Shown: piece by piece, positions 51,506-60,574 of the stretch
How the letters are laid out: each line of letters starts with the position of its first letter
How positions within the stretch are numbered: position 1 is the stretch's first letter
Assembly: GCF_016757755.1 (NCBI RefSeq)
Contig: NZ_CP068437.1
Span: 4,588,001-4,652,000 of the forward strand
Direction of reading: 5' to 3'
Length of the DNA stretch: 64,000 bases
Source of the DNA: Shewanella sp. KX20019
GTDB taxonomy: Bacteria; Pseudomonadota; Gammaproteobacteria; Enterobacterales; Shewanellaceae
Made by a program: the position numbers and the translations under genes
The notes under the pieces: generated by a model
Database searches by the model: none
Told to the model about the DNA's origin: nothing
What the model saw: the letters and a program-made list of their open reading frames with translations, nothing else

Positions 51506-52416
51506 GATTTATTGCCTCTGCTCTTTGCTCTTGGGTGTGCGCCATCGTATACCTTGGCTAGATGTTGAAAGTCCAGACTAGTATAAACCTGAGTCGTTGA
51601 TAAATTCGCATGACCAAGCAGCTCCTGCACCGCACGTAAGTCAGCACTGGATTCCAACATATGGGTTGCAAATGAGTGCCGAAGTTTATGTGGGTGCACT
51701 TTCACATTAAGCGCTTGCTCCTGACCCCACTTAGCCAACCTTGCTTGAATGCTACGGTGAGCTAAGCGGCGACCTTTGGCCGTTACAAATAACGCGTCAT
51801 CTTCACATGCTATATCACGTCTAATATCAAGCCACTGCGTTATGGCAGCCAGAGCCAATTTTCCGATAGGCACGATTCGTTCTTTGCTGCCCTTGCCCAT
51901 GACTTTAACTTGCGCTTGGGAGAATTTAATATCAGTAATATCGACAGCTGCCAGTTCCGCCAATCGTAACCCGGAGGAGTAAAACAGCTCCATTATCGCC
52001 TTATCTCGGTAGCTCAATGGATCGTTAGCATCGATTTCAAGCAGGTGGGTAACTGAATCAACATCCATATTTTTGGGCAGGGGTTTGGCTTGTTTGGGTG
52101 CGCTAAGATTCAGTGCGGGGTTAGCCGAAATTTGTTGCTCTCTTAGCAGAAACTCGAAGAATTGTTTAATCGATGACAACGTCAGTGACAATGAGCGCGG
52201 GCTTAATCCCTTACGATGTAGCTTGGCAAGCATGGCTTGCAATGACTCATGTTGCATTGCTAGCCAGCAATCGCCTTCAGCAAACTGTGCTTCAACCCGC
52301 TTTAGTTCAAATAGGTAATTTCTTACCGTATAGCCTGAGACTTGTCGTTCAGTTTTAAGGTAGCGCTCAAAATTGACAAGCCAGGGTGACGTGCCCGAAG
52401 ATCTATTGTCGGCCAT
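51502..52416 (-). CDS. xerC: XerC, site-specific tyrosine recombinase
   Basis: XerC acts with XerD at dif to resolve chromosome dimers. I place the start at ATG 52416 (GAGG five bases upstream), which gives 304 residues. The longer frame to 52533 would overlap DUF484 and is not family-like. The catalytic residues lie in YSSGLRLAELAAV (Arg), the Lys-bearing MGKGSKERIVP, HPHKLRHSFATHML (His/Arg), LLGHANLSTTQVY (His, Tyr). Context confirms the chromosomal XerC and not a phage integrase. Confidence 0.96.
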   Translation of the reverse strand: MADNRSSGTSPWLVNFERYLKTERQVSGYTVRNYLFELKRVEAQFAEGDCWLAMQHESLQAMLAKLHRKGLSPRSLSLTLSSIKQFFEFLLREQQISANPALNLSAPKQAKPLPKNMDVDSVTHLLEIDANDPLSYRDKAIMELFYSSGLRLAELAAVDITDIKFSQAQVKVMGKGSKERIVPIGKLALAAITQWLDIRRDIACEDDALFVTAKGRRLAHRSIQARLAKWGQEQALNVKVHPHKLRHSFATHMLESSADLRAVQELLGHANLSTTQVYTSLDFQHLAKVYDGAHPRAKSRGNKS

Positions 52417-52429
52417 AAAAGCCTCGCTG

Positions 52430-53062
52430 TTAAATTTTCGGCAACTGATGATCCAGTAACTGCTTAAGTTGAGAGAGTAATAGATGATCCATCTCTGGAT
52501 GAAAGTGCATTGGATCTGAGCTTGCGATAGCAAAGATCACTTGTCCACACTCTTGCGATAATCGAGATAACGCCACAGAGCCGACCTCAGAACCAAACAA
52601 ACGTTTCGACTCTTCGATGGTTAGGCGACCAAAGTAATAACCTGAATCTAAGCGCTTCCGCCAAATATGCGACAGTTCACTATCGATGTCATGTACTGTT
52701 ATTAGACGAACATGGCTAAACTGAAACTGCTCTTTTAAGCCGCTTGATAATATCTGCCGCAACTCGCCCATATCTTCACACTTTAGCATCTTCATCGACA
52801 ATGCACTGTTAAACATGTAGATCTGCTCGTTCCGTGATGCCATCGATAGTAAGGCTGTTATCTCCTCTTCAAGCTGCGAAACTCGTTGGCGTAACGATTC
52901 CTGCTGGCGCTCAACCAGTGAAACCGCTCCACGCTCAGCGTGTGGAATACGCATCGCCAGCAGTAACTCAGGGTAACGACTGAAAAAATCTGGGTTATCC
53001 AGCAGATACTCTCGGATCAAGATCTCATCAAACGGTGGTTGCTTCATGCTGTTTTCTGTCAT
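52430..53062 (-). CDS. DUF484 family protein (YigA)
   Basis: The 210-residue cytoplasmic protein of unknown biochemical role is conserved between dapF and xerC in gammaproteobacteria. The start IREYLLDNPDFFSRYPELL is characteristic. A coiled coil around VERQQESLRQRVSQLEEEI and a GAF-like C-terminal half follow. The start overlaps the dapF end by 4 bp. No catalytic motif is visible. Confidence 0.88.
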   Translation of the reverse strand: MTENSMKQPPFDEILIREYLLDNPDFFSRYPELLLAMRIPHAERGAVSLVERQQESLRQRVSQLEEEITALLSMASRNEQIYMFNSALSMKMLKCEDMGELRQILSSGLKEQFQFSHVRLITVHDIDSELSHIWRKRLDSGYYFGRLTIEESKRLFGSEVGSVALSRLSQECGQVIFAIASSDPMHFHPEMDHLLLSQLKQLLDHQLPKI

Positions 53063-53886
53063 TGAGGAATTTGTCCATCATAAACGTGCTCTGCAGGTCC
53101 AGTCATCCATAGCGGCTTACCTTCTCCATCCCAGTTAATCGATAATGTGCCACCGGGCAGATCAACTCGTACATTTCGTTCGAGCTTACCTTGCAAAATA
53201 CCGACAACAACCGCTGCACATGCACCTGTGCCACAAGCTAGTGTTTCTGCCGCGCCGCGCTCATAGACACGCAATTTGATATAACCACTGTTAACCACTT
53301 CCATAAAGCCAACGTTCACCCCTTTAGGAAAACGTTCATGCTGGGTCAGTTCACTACCAATAGTATCGACATCAGTATTGGCCACATCATCAACCTCGAT
53401 GACACAGTGTGGGTTACCCATCGATACAGCACCACAAAGATAAGTGCCGCTGGAGGCCATCAATAAGTAAGTCTTTTCCACTTTCTTAGCATTAAAAGGA
53501 ATTTTAGCAGGTTCAAGCATGGGTACGCCCATATTGACTGTAACCTTGCCATCGCGCTCGAGTCTCAGGGTGATCTTGCCTGATGAGGTACTCACTCGAA
53601 TCTTATGCTTTTGCGTTAAGCCTTTGTTGCGAACAAATCGCGCAAAACAACGAGCCCCATTACCACATTGCTCCACTTCACTACCGTCGGCATTAAAGAT
53701 CCGATAGTGAAAATCAAGATCGGGATCGTACGGGGGTTCTACCAATAACAGTTGGTCGAAGCCGATGCCAAAGTTTCGATCGGCTAGACGTTTGATCTGA
53801 TCTGGCGAGAAAAACACATTTTGTGTAACCCCATCAACAACCATGAAGTCATTGCCTAAACCGTGCATCTTCGTGAATTGAATCAA
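53059..53886 (-). CDS. dapF: DapF, diaminopimelate epimerase
   Basis: DapF interconverts LL- and meso-diaminopimelate for lysine and peptidoglycan synthesis. I use TTG 53886 (AAGGA eight bases upstream), which gives the family-typical start MIQFTKMHGLGNDFMVVDG and 275 residues; a longer ATG frame to 53931 is not family-like. The two catalytic cysteines are in QCGNGARCFARF and ACGTGACAAVVVG. It is followed by DUF484-xerC-yigB and preceded by lysA. Confidence 0.96.
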   Translation of the reverse strand: MIQFTKMHGLGNDFMVVDGVTQNVFFSPDQIKRLADRNFGIGFDQLLLVEPPYDPDLDFHYRIFNADGSEVEQCGNGARCFARFVRNKGLTQKHKIRVSTSSGKITLRLERDGKVTVNMGVPMLEPAKIPFNAKKVEKTYLLMASSGTYLCGAVSMGNPHCVIEVDDVANTDVDTIGSELTQHERFPKGVNVGFMEVVNSGYIKLRVYERGAAETLACGTGACAAVVVGILQGKLERNVRVDLPGGTLSINWDGEGKPLWMTGPAEHVYDGQIPQ

Positions 53887-53952
53887 GATGGACTTCCTTA
53901 AAAGGTAACCGTAGCGGATAGTGTCTATCACGCTACATTCTATATATTGAGT

Positions 53953-55197
53953 TTACGGCAGTAGCTGCTCACCTTGCCACAATTGGGCAAGCTTTTCTCT
54001 TTCGCGGATCACGTAAGCATTATCACCATCAACCATCAATTCTGCCGCTCGAGGACGTGAATTATAGTTCGAAGCCATGGTAAAGCCATAAGCGCCAGAT
54101 GAACGAATCGCTAAGTAATCACCCGCTTGCACATTAAGCTGACGATCTTTACCTAAGAAATCGCCAGTTTCACACACAGGTCCAACAACATCGTAGCTCA
54201 AGGTTTCGCCGCCACGATCAATCGCTGGAATGATTTTCTGCCATGCGCTGTAAAGCGAAGGTCTAATCAAATCATTCATCGCACCATCAACTAAGGCAAA
54301 ACGCTTCTCGCTGTTCTCTTTGAGGTATAGCACTTGCGTGACGAAGATACCGGCGTTAGCAGCAATCGCTCTGCCAGGTTCAAAGATAAGTTTAAGATCA
54401 CGACCGCCTAAACGTTCTAGTAATGCCGCAGCATAGACATCCGGTTGTGGTGGTAATTCATCATCATAAGTAACCCCTAAACCGCCGCCTACATCAAAAT
54501 GCTTGATCTCGATGCCCTGCCCCGCTAAACGATCGATTAAGGCCAACATGCGATCCATTGCATCTAGAAACGGCTTAATCTCAGTAAGCTGAGAACCGAT
54601 ATGGCAATCAACACCTTTCACTTCTAATCCAGGAAGCGCCTTAGCACGTAGGAAAATAGATTCAGCATCTTCCATCGCAATACCAAACTTATTTTCTTTA
54701 AGCCCTGTTGAGATGTAAGGGTGCGTGCCCGCATCGACATCAGGGTTAATACGCAAAGAAACAGGTGCCACCTTGCCCAAACGTTGTGCAACAATGCTTA
54801 ATTGTTCCAGCTCCGCCGCAGATTCTACGTTAAAACAGTAGATGCCAATCTCTAACGCCATCTCCATTTCGGCAACCGTTTTACCCACGCCTGAAAAGAC
54901 CACTTTAGCAGGATCACCGCCAGCTTCGATGACCCTAGCTAGCTCACCGCCTGAGACAATATCAAAGCCACTGCCCAAACGTGCCAGTACATTTAATACT
55001 GCAATATTTGAATTCGCCTTAACCGCATAACAGATAAGGTGAGGATGGTTAGCAACAGCATTATCAAACGCATGCCAATGCCGCTCTAATGTCGCTCGCG
55101 AATAGATATAAAGAGGCGTGCCATGTTGCTGAGCTAATTCGGCAACTTGACATTGTTCGGCGTAAAGCTCTTCTGCTTGATATATAAAATGATCCAA
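53953..55197 (-). CDS. lysA: LysA, diaminopimelate decarboxylase
   Basis: LysA is the PLP-dependent last step of lysine synthesis. The 414-residue protein has the PLP lysine in LICYAVKANSN, HIGSQLTEIKPF, DVGGGLGVTY, EPGRAIAANAG and the active-site cysteine motif VGPVCETGDFL. It starts at TTG 55197, nine bases after AAGGA. It lies between lptM and dapF; its product substrate comes from the DapF reaction, so the order follows the pathway. Confidence 0.97.
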   Translation of the reverse strand: MDHFIYQAEELYAEQCQVAELAQQHGTPLYIYSRATLERHWHAFDNAVANHPHLICYAVKANSNIAVLNVLARLGSGFDIVSGGELARVIEAGGDPAKVVFSGVGKTVAEMEMALEIGIYCFNVESAAELEQLSIVAQRLGKVAPVSLRINPDVDAGTHPYISTGLKENKFGIAMEDAESIFLRAKALPGLEVKGVDCHIGSQLTEIKPFLDAMDRMLALIDRLAGQGIEIKHFDVGGGLGVTYDDELPPQPDVYAAALLERLGGRDLKLIFEPGRAIAANAGIFVTQVLYLKENSEKRFALVDGAMNDLIRPSLYSAWQKIIPAIDRGGETLSYDVVGPVCETGDFLGKDRQLNVQAGDYLAIRSSGAYGFTMASNYNSRPRAAELMVDGDNAYVIREREKLAQLWQGEQLLP

Positions 55198-55202
55198 CGT
55201 CT

Positions 55203-55379
55203 TTAATCCTTCTGACTTTCTTCGCTTTGCTTTGGCTCTGCGTCGGGCGACTTTTCATCGGTCGCTTGTTGATTAACATCTTGCGGAGGCGCTCTAAATA
55301 AAGCACTTTTTTGCCCACAACCTAAAAGTACTAGGCTACCAAGCCCTATCAACAAAAACAGTCTCATTTTTTTCAACAT
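55203..55379 (-). CDS. lptM: LptM (YifL)-like small lipoprotein
   Basis: The 58-residue lipoprotein has a signal with lipobox LVLLGCGQKSALF, so Cys is lipidated, followed by a short hydrophilic tail rich in Gln, Glu and Ser. LptM assists maturation of the LptDE lipopolysaccharide translocon in E. coli. ATG 55379 follows AAGGG by seven bases. A longer frame to 55418 is not supported. Its place directly before lysA is conserved. Confidence 0.88.
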   Translation of the reverse strand: MLKKMRLFLLIGLGSLVLLGCGQKSALFRAPPQDVNQQATDEKSPDAEPKQSEESQKD

Positions 55380-55825
55380 CGGTTGACCCTTTAGCGCAAT
55401 GACCGAGAACATGAGCAATCTATGTCAACGTCTTGCTGTGCGGCAAAAATAGTTATTGTTGATGTTTGCAGACAAGGCCATTATCAGTCAACCCTATAAC
55501 GCATTTATATCCGTCGTTTCTAGCACTTATTTAGTACTAAGTAATATGTGTTTTACTAAGGTTTACAGGTAATAAACAATAATTTGGCCAGTTAATCACC
55601 GCTAGCGTGCTAGCTACCTATATTTAACGACATCAATGATACGCTATCCCCTTGAAATAAGATTAAAACAAACCCTTTCAAAACAGATAGATATAAGCCG
55701 TTAATAGCATTTTGTAATAGTAACACTGAATAACCCCAAAATTAATGTGATTGGTAAACACAGGTTGGATTGGTAGTATTAGCTTCATTAACGCTGCAAT
55801 CTTAAAAATCTGAGGAATAATTAGC
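55380..55825. other. Divergent spacer between lptM and cyaY
   Basis: About 450 bp, AT-rich, with promoters for lptM (minus) and cyaY (plus). I see no gene. A short GCTAGCGTGCTAGC motif near 55604 is partly palindromic. Confidence 0.5.
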
Positions 55826-56158
55826 ATGGCTATAACAGATTTCGAATTTCATCAACTTGTCGATGAAATGTTTCAAGCAATTGATAATGCGATCGAGGTG
55901 CTTATTGATGAGCAAGATGCTGACGTCGATGTCGATGGTTCAGGTAATGTTTTACAATTAGAATTTAACGGCAACTCTAAAATAGTGATCAACAAACAAG
56001 AGCCGATGCATGAAATTTGGTTAGCGACACAGTTTGGTGGTTATCACTTTGCCTATATTGACGGTAGATGGTTAGATCAGCGTAATAACAATGAGTTTAT
56101 GCCATTTGTTGTCGAATCTATTTTTAAGCAAAGTGGACTAAAACTAGATATCAAATAG
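55826..56158 (+). CDS. cyaY: CyaY, bacterial frataxin
   Basis: CyaY is an iron-binding regulator of iron-sulfur cluster assembly. The 110-residue protein has the acidic first helix (FHQLVDEMFQAIDNAIE) and the family beta core, with VNKQEPMHEIWLA-like (here VINKQEPMHEIWLAT) and GGYHFAYIDGRW. It is convergent with cyaA, the usual gammaproteobacterial arrangement, with a shared terminator between. Confidence 0.96.
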   Translation: MAITDFEFHQLVDEMFQAIDNAIEVLIDEQDADVDVDGSGNVLQLEFNGNSKIVINKQEPMHEIWLATQFGGYHFAYIDGRWLDQRNNNEFMPFVVESIFKQSGLKLDIK

Positions 56159-56166
56159 CTCATTAT

Positions 56167-56198
56167 AAAAAAGAGGGGAACTAACACTCCTCTTTTTT
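56167..56198. terminator. Bidirectional terminator between cyaY and cyaA
   Basis: The arms AAAAAAGAGG and CCTCTTTTTT give A/T runs on both sides, so the hairpin can terminate both converging genes. Confidence 0.88.
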
Positions 56199-56214
56199 CT
56201 GTTAAAAATTTAGT

Positions 56215-58638
56215 TTAAAACTCCACCTCATTAGCGTCTTTTGATACACCAAAAGGCAATGCTATTAGCTTTCCTTGCAAGCGCTCTAACTTAAAGAACT
56301 GCGGCATGTTAAATTGCTCTTTTTCTAATATTGAATCATTAAATGCGTGGTGATGACTGACCTGGCTTACCAGCCCTTCAACATCAGCTCCCTGCTGCAC
56401 ATAATGATTTAACGCATTATTTTCATCTAAAATAAACACATCTAACCCCTCTACACGTTGGCGTAAAAAGTACTGAATGGCTCCTCTTGCCGCATAATCT
56501 TGAATAACTGACGGGATCTTTGAAAAAGGCTCATTACCGAGTTCAGGCCGAGGTATTTCAACCAATTTTCTTTTTGAAAGCTGCTGGTAAAATGACTTGG
56601 CATCGCTGAGGTTCTCAAAGTGCATGCCGCGATTATTAAAGAAAATACCGTAACGAATAGGGCCCACTTTAAGTGGATAAACCAAAGTTGATGAATCTTG
56701 TGTTTGACGGCTTAAACGTACCGATCTATCGAGAAGATTCTTAACGCCACGTTCAGTTTGCGAGCTAAGCTTGTTCGAACAACTAATCACCTCCATTGAT
56801 ACCTGTTCAGATGCTCTTTTCATACCAGGAGTGACTGAAGATAGTGCTTCTAAAATCGCTTTCTCGCCTTCAAAGTGATTACAATGCCACTCTCCCCAGC
56901 TGTTTAAGCTAATAACATCAATCGAGCCCAGCATATTGGTTTTATGTTTGCCCATTGAAAACACATTACTATTCATATAATCAGCCATTATCTCTTGCCC
57001 AGCCCACTGCTCTGTCGGATCACTATTAAAGTTAAGCAGCAAAATCAATTTCTTAAAATGCCATGGCTGACAAAGCGCCATTTTTGATACCTTCATCGAG
57101 CCAACGTCAATCAAACCATCAAGACGACTGGCCGCCTGAGTTAAAAATGCCGCGTTACGCCTGCTCTTTTTAACTTCATGCCAACGAGTACCTTGCACTG
57201 AAATGCCATTGAGTGAGGCCCATACCAACAACTTTGCTTTGCTCTTTGAATGATAAACAGCGCTGTGATGTAAAAAATTTTTCGGATCTGGCCCACACCT
57301 ATATAGATAGTATTTATTGTCCTGTTCGCTATAGATAATCGAAAGGTTTTCCTCGGTAATCGAGCGACTCCAGAGTTGATTGAGCGTCATGATTTGATGC
57401 TCATCTTCACTAAAGTAAGTATGCAGCTTACGGGTCAACAGACCTAGTTCTGAAATCCTCAAGCTTTCACTCAAACGGTGCGCTGACGCGAAGTGCAACA
57501 GAGTTTGATAACTCCCTAGCATCAACACATTAAGTTGTTCATTAAACCACTGCAGCTGGCCGCAATGCCAATGCTCACAGTTATCGAGTGTTGCAACCAA
57601 GCTGGGCGCCCACCCCCAATCTTCAACCAACTGATGAATTTTGTAATAACGCCAATCTCTTGCTTGGTCAGGCAGGCTCAACCTCACGCCGCATTTAAGG
57701 TAAAAACAGCGCCGAGTGATCTCAAGTCTTCTGGCGTCACCCAGCTTTAATAGATATGTTTCAATCGACTCATACAGTAAATAATAAGCATCGTTGCCTG
57801 CTGAAAAATCGCCTTCTAAAGTGCGTTGCCAAATACATTCACTTACTAAACGCGTATTAGGATATTCACTTGCGTAAGCTTCTAAAAGTAGAACTTTTAA
57901 CAATGCCTTATGCGGTTTCTCTACGCCTTTATATAACTGCCACAATGACGCACCAAAATATTCACTCGCAGGTAACGCCCGAGCATCACCAAGAGAAAGT
58001 AAGTGGGTGTTCTTTTTAGCATCTGGCCACCAAGCTATGACCTTACCTGCCAGCCTAAAGTGGCTACGGTAAAATTCTTCCAGTAACAGCCAATGTTGCG
58101 CACTGCCGCTGTGTTCGTGACCCATACTATTATGGGGTTCTTTCTGGCCCTCTTGAGCCATAACGAACTGTTCAGGATGAACTAAATAGATATTAACTTC
58201 GAAATCGAATTGCGCGAACCATTGGGTCAGCAAGGTCGCTTTTTGTGCCAATAGCTCACATTGATTTTGGCTGACCGACCTATTGTGAATAAGCCAAACA
58301 TCAATATCACTTTGATTATTTTGGCCAAAGCTGGCCGTGCTTCCCATGCTATAAACCCCCTCGATAAGGGAGCTAGACTTCCCTGCATTAGGCGGCACTG
58401 TAATGTTAAGCGTATCGCAGGCTTCAAAACCTTCCCGGGTTATGTGGAAATCAAAGATCCCGTGTGGGGTAAACGGGCCATTATAACCAGGTAGTTTGTC
58501 TGAATGATGGTGTAATAAAATAGGAATTAATCTTAGCAAATACCGTTTAAGTGGCGACAATAAAGCACTCGCTCTCGCATATCGAATACAATCCAATCTT
58601 TCGGCAGCACATTCGAGAACATTGGTCCCTTCAGTCAA
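56215..58638 (-). CDS. cyaA: CyaA, class I adenylate cyclase
   Basis: CyaA makes cyclic AMP, the ligand of CRP. The 807-residue length is that of enterobacterial class I cyclases. The nucleotidyltransferase-like start has GYNGPFTPHGIFDF, then SLIEGVYSMGSTASFGQNNQSDIDVWLI with the paired Asp residues. The first available start is TTG 58638, ten bases after AGGAG: an in-frame TAA lies just nine bases upstream. E. coli cyaA also uses UUG. A five-codon ATG frame (MEID, stop) overlaps the TTG. A consensus CRP site lies upstream. Confidence 0.96.
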   Translation of the reverse strand: MTEGTNVLECAAERLDCIRYARASALLSPLKRYLLRLIPILLHHHSDKLPGYNGPFTPHGIFDFHITREGFEACDTLNITVPPNAGKSSSLIEGVYSMGSTASFGQNNQSDIDVWLIHNRSVSQNQCELLAQKATLLTQWFAQFDFEVNIYLVHPEQFVMAQEGQKEPHNSMGHEHSGSAQHWLLLEEFYRSHFRLAGKVIAWWPDAKKNTHLLSLGDARALPASEYFGASLWQLYKGVEKPHKALLKVLLLEAYASEYPNTRLVSECIWQRTLEGDFSAGNDAYYLLYESIETYLLKLGDARRLEITRRCFYLKCGVRLSLPDQARDWRYYKIHQLVEDWGWAPSLVATLDNCEHWHCGQLQWFNEQLNVLMLGSYQTLLHFASAHRLSESLRISELGLLTRKLHTYFSEDEHQIMTLNQLWSRSITEENLSIIYSEQDNKYYLYRCGPDPKNFLHHSAVYHSKSKAKLLVWASLNGISVQGTRWHEVKKSRRNAAFLTQAASRLDGLIDVGSMKVSKMALCQPWHFKKLILLLNFNSDPTEQWAGQEIMADYMNSNVFSMGKHKTNMLGSIDVISLNSWGEWHCNHFEGEKAILEALSSVTPGMKRASEQVSMEVISCSNKLSSQTERGVKNLLDRSVRLSRQTQDSSTLVYPLKVGPIRYGIFFNNRGMHFENLSDAKSFYQQLSKRKLVEIPRPELGNEPFSKIPSVIQDYAARGAIQYFLRQRVEGLDVFILDENNALNHYVQQGADVEGLVSQVSHHHAFNDSILEKEQFNMPQFFKLERLQGKLIALPFGVSKDANEVEF

Positions 58639-58707
58639 TTTCCATTAACTCCTATATAGATATCGCAGACTCTAATGTATACGCCAAAATGTTTAGCGGC
58701 AAGCAAA

Positions 58708-58723
58708 TGTGACGTCGATCACA
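58708..58723. promoter_or_regulatory. Consensus CRP site between cyaA and hemC
   Basis: TGTGA-CGTCGA-TCACA is an exact match to the CRP consensus core (TGTGA-N6-TCACA), flanked by AAA and CTT. It lies 70 bp from the cyaA start and 115 bp from hemC, in the shared 199-bp promoter region. CRP represses cyaA in E. coli, so feedback control is likely. Confidence 0.85.
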
Positions 58724-58837
58724 CTTTTTAGTAAGCTATAACTGGGTATACTTCAAAGAATCAGCAGCAGAATGTTACATCTGTTTTCGAGCAATGTTAG
58801 CATTGGTGCAACTAAGTTCTAAGATGGAATATTCTGC

Positions 58838-59770
58838 ATGTCTCAAAATGTAATCCGTATCGCAACACGTAAGAGCCCTCTTGCCATGTGGCAAGCTGAA
58901 TTTGTAAAAGCTGAACTGGAAAAAATCCATGCAGGCCTCACCGTTGAATTGCTGCCAATGAGCACTAAAGGTGACATCATCTTAGACACGCCTCTTGCTA
59001 AAGTGGGTGGTAAAGGCTTGTTCGTTAAAGAACTTGAAGTTGCCATGTTAGAAGACAGAGCCGATATCGCGGTTCACTCAATGAAAGATGTTCCGGTCGA
59101 CTTTCCTGAAGGCTTAGGTCTTGAAGTGATTTGTGAGCGTGAAGATCCACGTGACGCATTTGTTTCAAATGACTTTACTAGCATTAATGAGCTGCCTCAA
59201 GGTGCAGTAGTTGGCACTTCTAGCTTACGTCGTCAATGTCAAATTCGTGCAGCACGTCCCGATCTTCAAATCAAAGATCTACGTGGTAACGTCGGCACTC
59301 GCTTAGCTAAGCTAGATGCGGGTAACTATGATGCAATTATTCTTGCCGCTGCAGGACTTAAGCGCTTAAAGCTTGAAGAGAGAATCACTAGCTTTATCTC
59401 TGCAGAAACATCTTTACCAGCCAATGGCCAAGGCGCCGTAGGTATTGAGTGTCGTACTGCTGATGCTCGCGTAAAAGCATTGCTTGCTCCGCTTGAGCAT
59501 TTAGAAACACGCCTTCGAGTGACTGCTGAGCGCGCAATGAATACTCGCCTTGAAGGTGGTTGTCAGGTGCCAATTGGTGCTTATGCTGAGATTGACGGCG
59601 ACACATTAAGCCTTCGTGGTTTAGTCGGTAATCCAGATGGTAGCCAAATTATCGAAGCTGCATCATCAGGTCATAAAAACGATGCTGAAAAACTAGGTGT
59701 CGCATTGGCTGAAGAGTTACTCGCCAAAGGTGCTAAAACCATTCTTGATGCCGTATATGCAAAAGCGTAA
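58838..59770 (+). CDS. hemC: HemC, hydroxymethylbilane synthase (porphobilinogen deaminase)
   Basis: HemC joins four porphobilinogen units. The 310-residue protein has IRIATRKSPLAMWQAEFVK, VHSMKDVP, GTSSLRRQCQI, LRGNVGTRL and the dipyrromethane-cofactor cysteine in RLEGGCQVPIGAYAE. It heads hemC-hemD-hemX-hemY, divergent from cyaA, as in E. coli and Shewanella. Confidence 0.98.
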   Translation: MSQNVIRIATRKSPLAMWQAEFVKAELEKIHAGLTVELLPMSTKGDIILDTPLAKVGGKGLFVKELEVAMLEDRADIAVHSMKDVPVDFPEGLGLEVICEREDPRDAFVSNDFTSINELPQGAVVGTSSLRRQCQIRAARPDLQIKDLRGNVGTRLAKLDAGNYDAIILAAAGLKRLKLEERITSFISAETSLPANGQGAVGIECRTADARVKALLAPLEHLETRLRVTAERAMNTRLEGGCQVPIGAYAEIDGDTLSLRGLVGNPDGSQIIEAASSGHKNDAEKLGVALAEELLAKGAKTILDAVYAKA

Positions 59771-59779
59771 ATCGTATTA

Positions 59780-60508
59780 ATGAAAGTATTACTGACACGC
59801 CCAGCTGGGCGTAATCAGTTAATGGAGGAGGCGTTGTCTTTTAGAAACGTCTCTTACCTTACGACGCCTTTATTACAGGTAACTCCCACTTCAAACCTCG
59901 ATGCCCAACAGATAGATAGTACGTTACAACAAACCGATATCTTCATCTTCATCAGTACCAACGCTGTCAAGTTTGCTTCAACTGCGATTGCCGATAAATG
60001 GCCCGCATCGGCACGATACTTTGCCGTGGGCGAAGCCACCTATTTAGCCTTAAAAGCACTTGGCATTCACGCCGAAAAAGCCCCTGATGATTGCCAGCAA
60101 ACGGAAGGATTACTCAGTTTATTGGCACTACAACATGTCGATAATAAGAATATCATCATTGTTCGTGGCGTTGGCGGCCGAGAAGACTTGGCGCTCGAGC
60201 TTATCAAACGAAAAGCTAATTTGAGTTACTGGGAGGTCTATCAACGAGGCTGTCCTGAACTCGATATTTCCAATATCAACCAGCAATGGCAATCCTTCGG
60301 TATAGACACTATCATCATAACCAGTGGCGAAATACTCGATAACCTAGTCAAATCTGTTCCAAATGAACTATTTGCATGGCTGCAAACTTGTCATATTATA
60401 GTCCCAAGCTCCCGAGTATATGAAAAAGCTATCGCATACGGCCTAAAGACCGTAACCAATGCTAAAGCTGCCAATACTAATGCGATGTTGACTGCGCTAT
60501 CGCTATAG
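59780..60508 (+). CDS. hemD: HemD, uroporphyrinogen-III synthase
   Basis: HemD cyclises hydroxymethylbilane to uroporphyrinogen III. The 242-residue protein is poorly conserved, as is the family, but has the start MKVLLTRPAGRN, FISTNAVKFA, FAVGEATYLAL and the late TSGEILDNLV. It lies 9 bp after hemC. Confidence 0.95.
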   Translation: MKVLLTRPAGRNQLMEEALSFRNVSYLTTPLLQVTPTSNLDAQQIDSTLQQTDIFIFISTNAVKFASTAIADKWPASARYFAVGEATYLALKALGIHAEKAPDDCQQTEGLLSLLALQHVDNKNIIIVRGVGGREDLALELIKRKANLSYWEVYQRGCPELDISNINQQWQSFGIDTIIITSGEILDNLVKSVPNELFAWLQTCHIIVPSSRVYEKAIAYGLKTVTNAKAANTNAMLTALSL

Positions 60509-60574
60509 CCTTGTCACGTTAACGTTAGTGAGTACTCGTTTTACTGCAGCATCATCGCTTTCAAGGACTGTTTA

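Noticed and set aside
53887..53931. Longer dapF start at ATG 53931
   Set aside because: The family-typical N-terminus begins at TTG 53886, which has its own AAGGA; the extension is not seen in DapF.
55064..55318. 84-codon minus-strand frame overlapping the lysA start and lptM
   Set aside because: It overlaps two conserved genes in another frame and encodes a Lys/Arg-rich product without family features.
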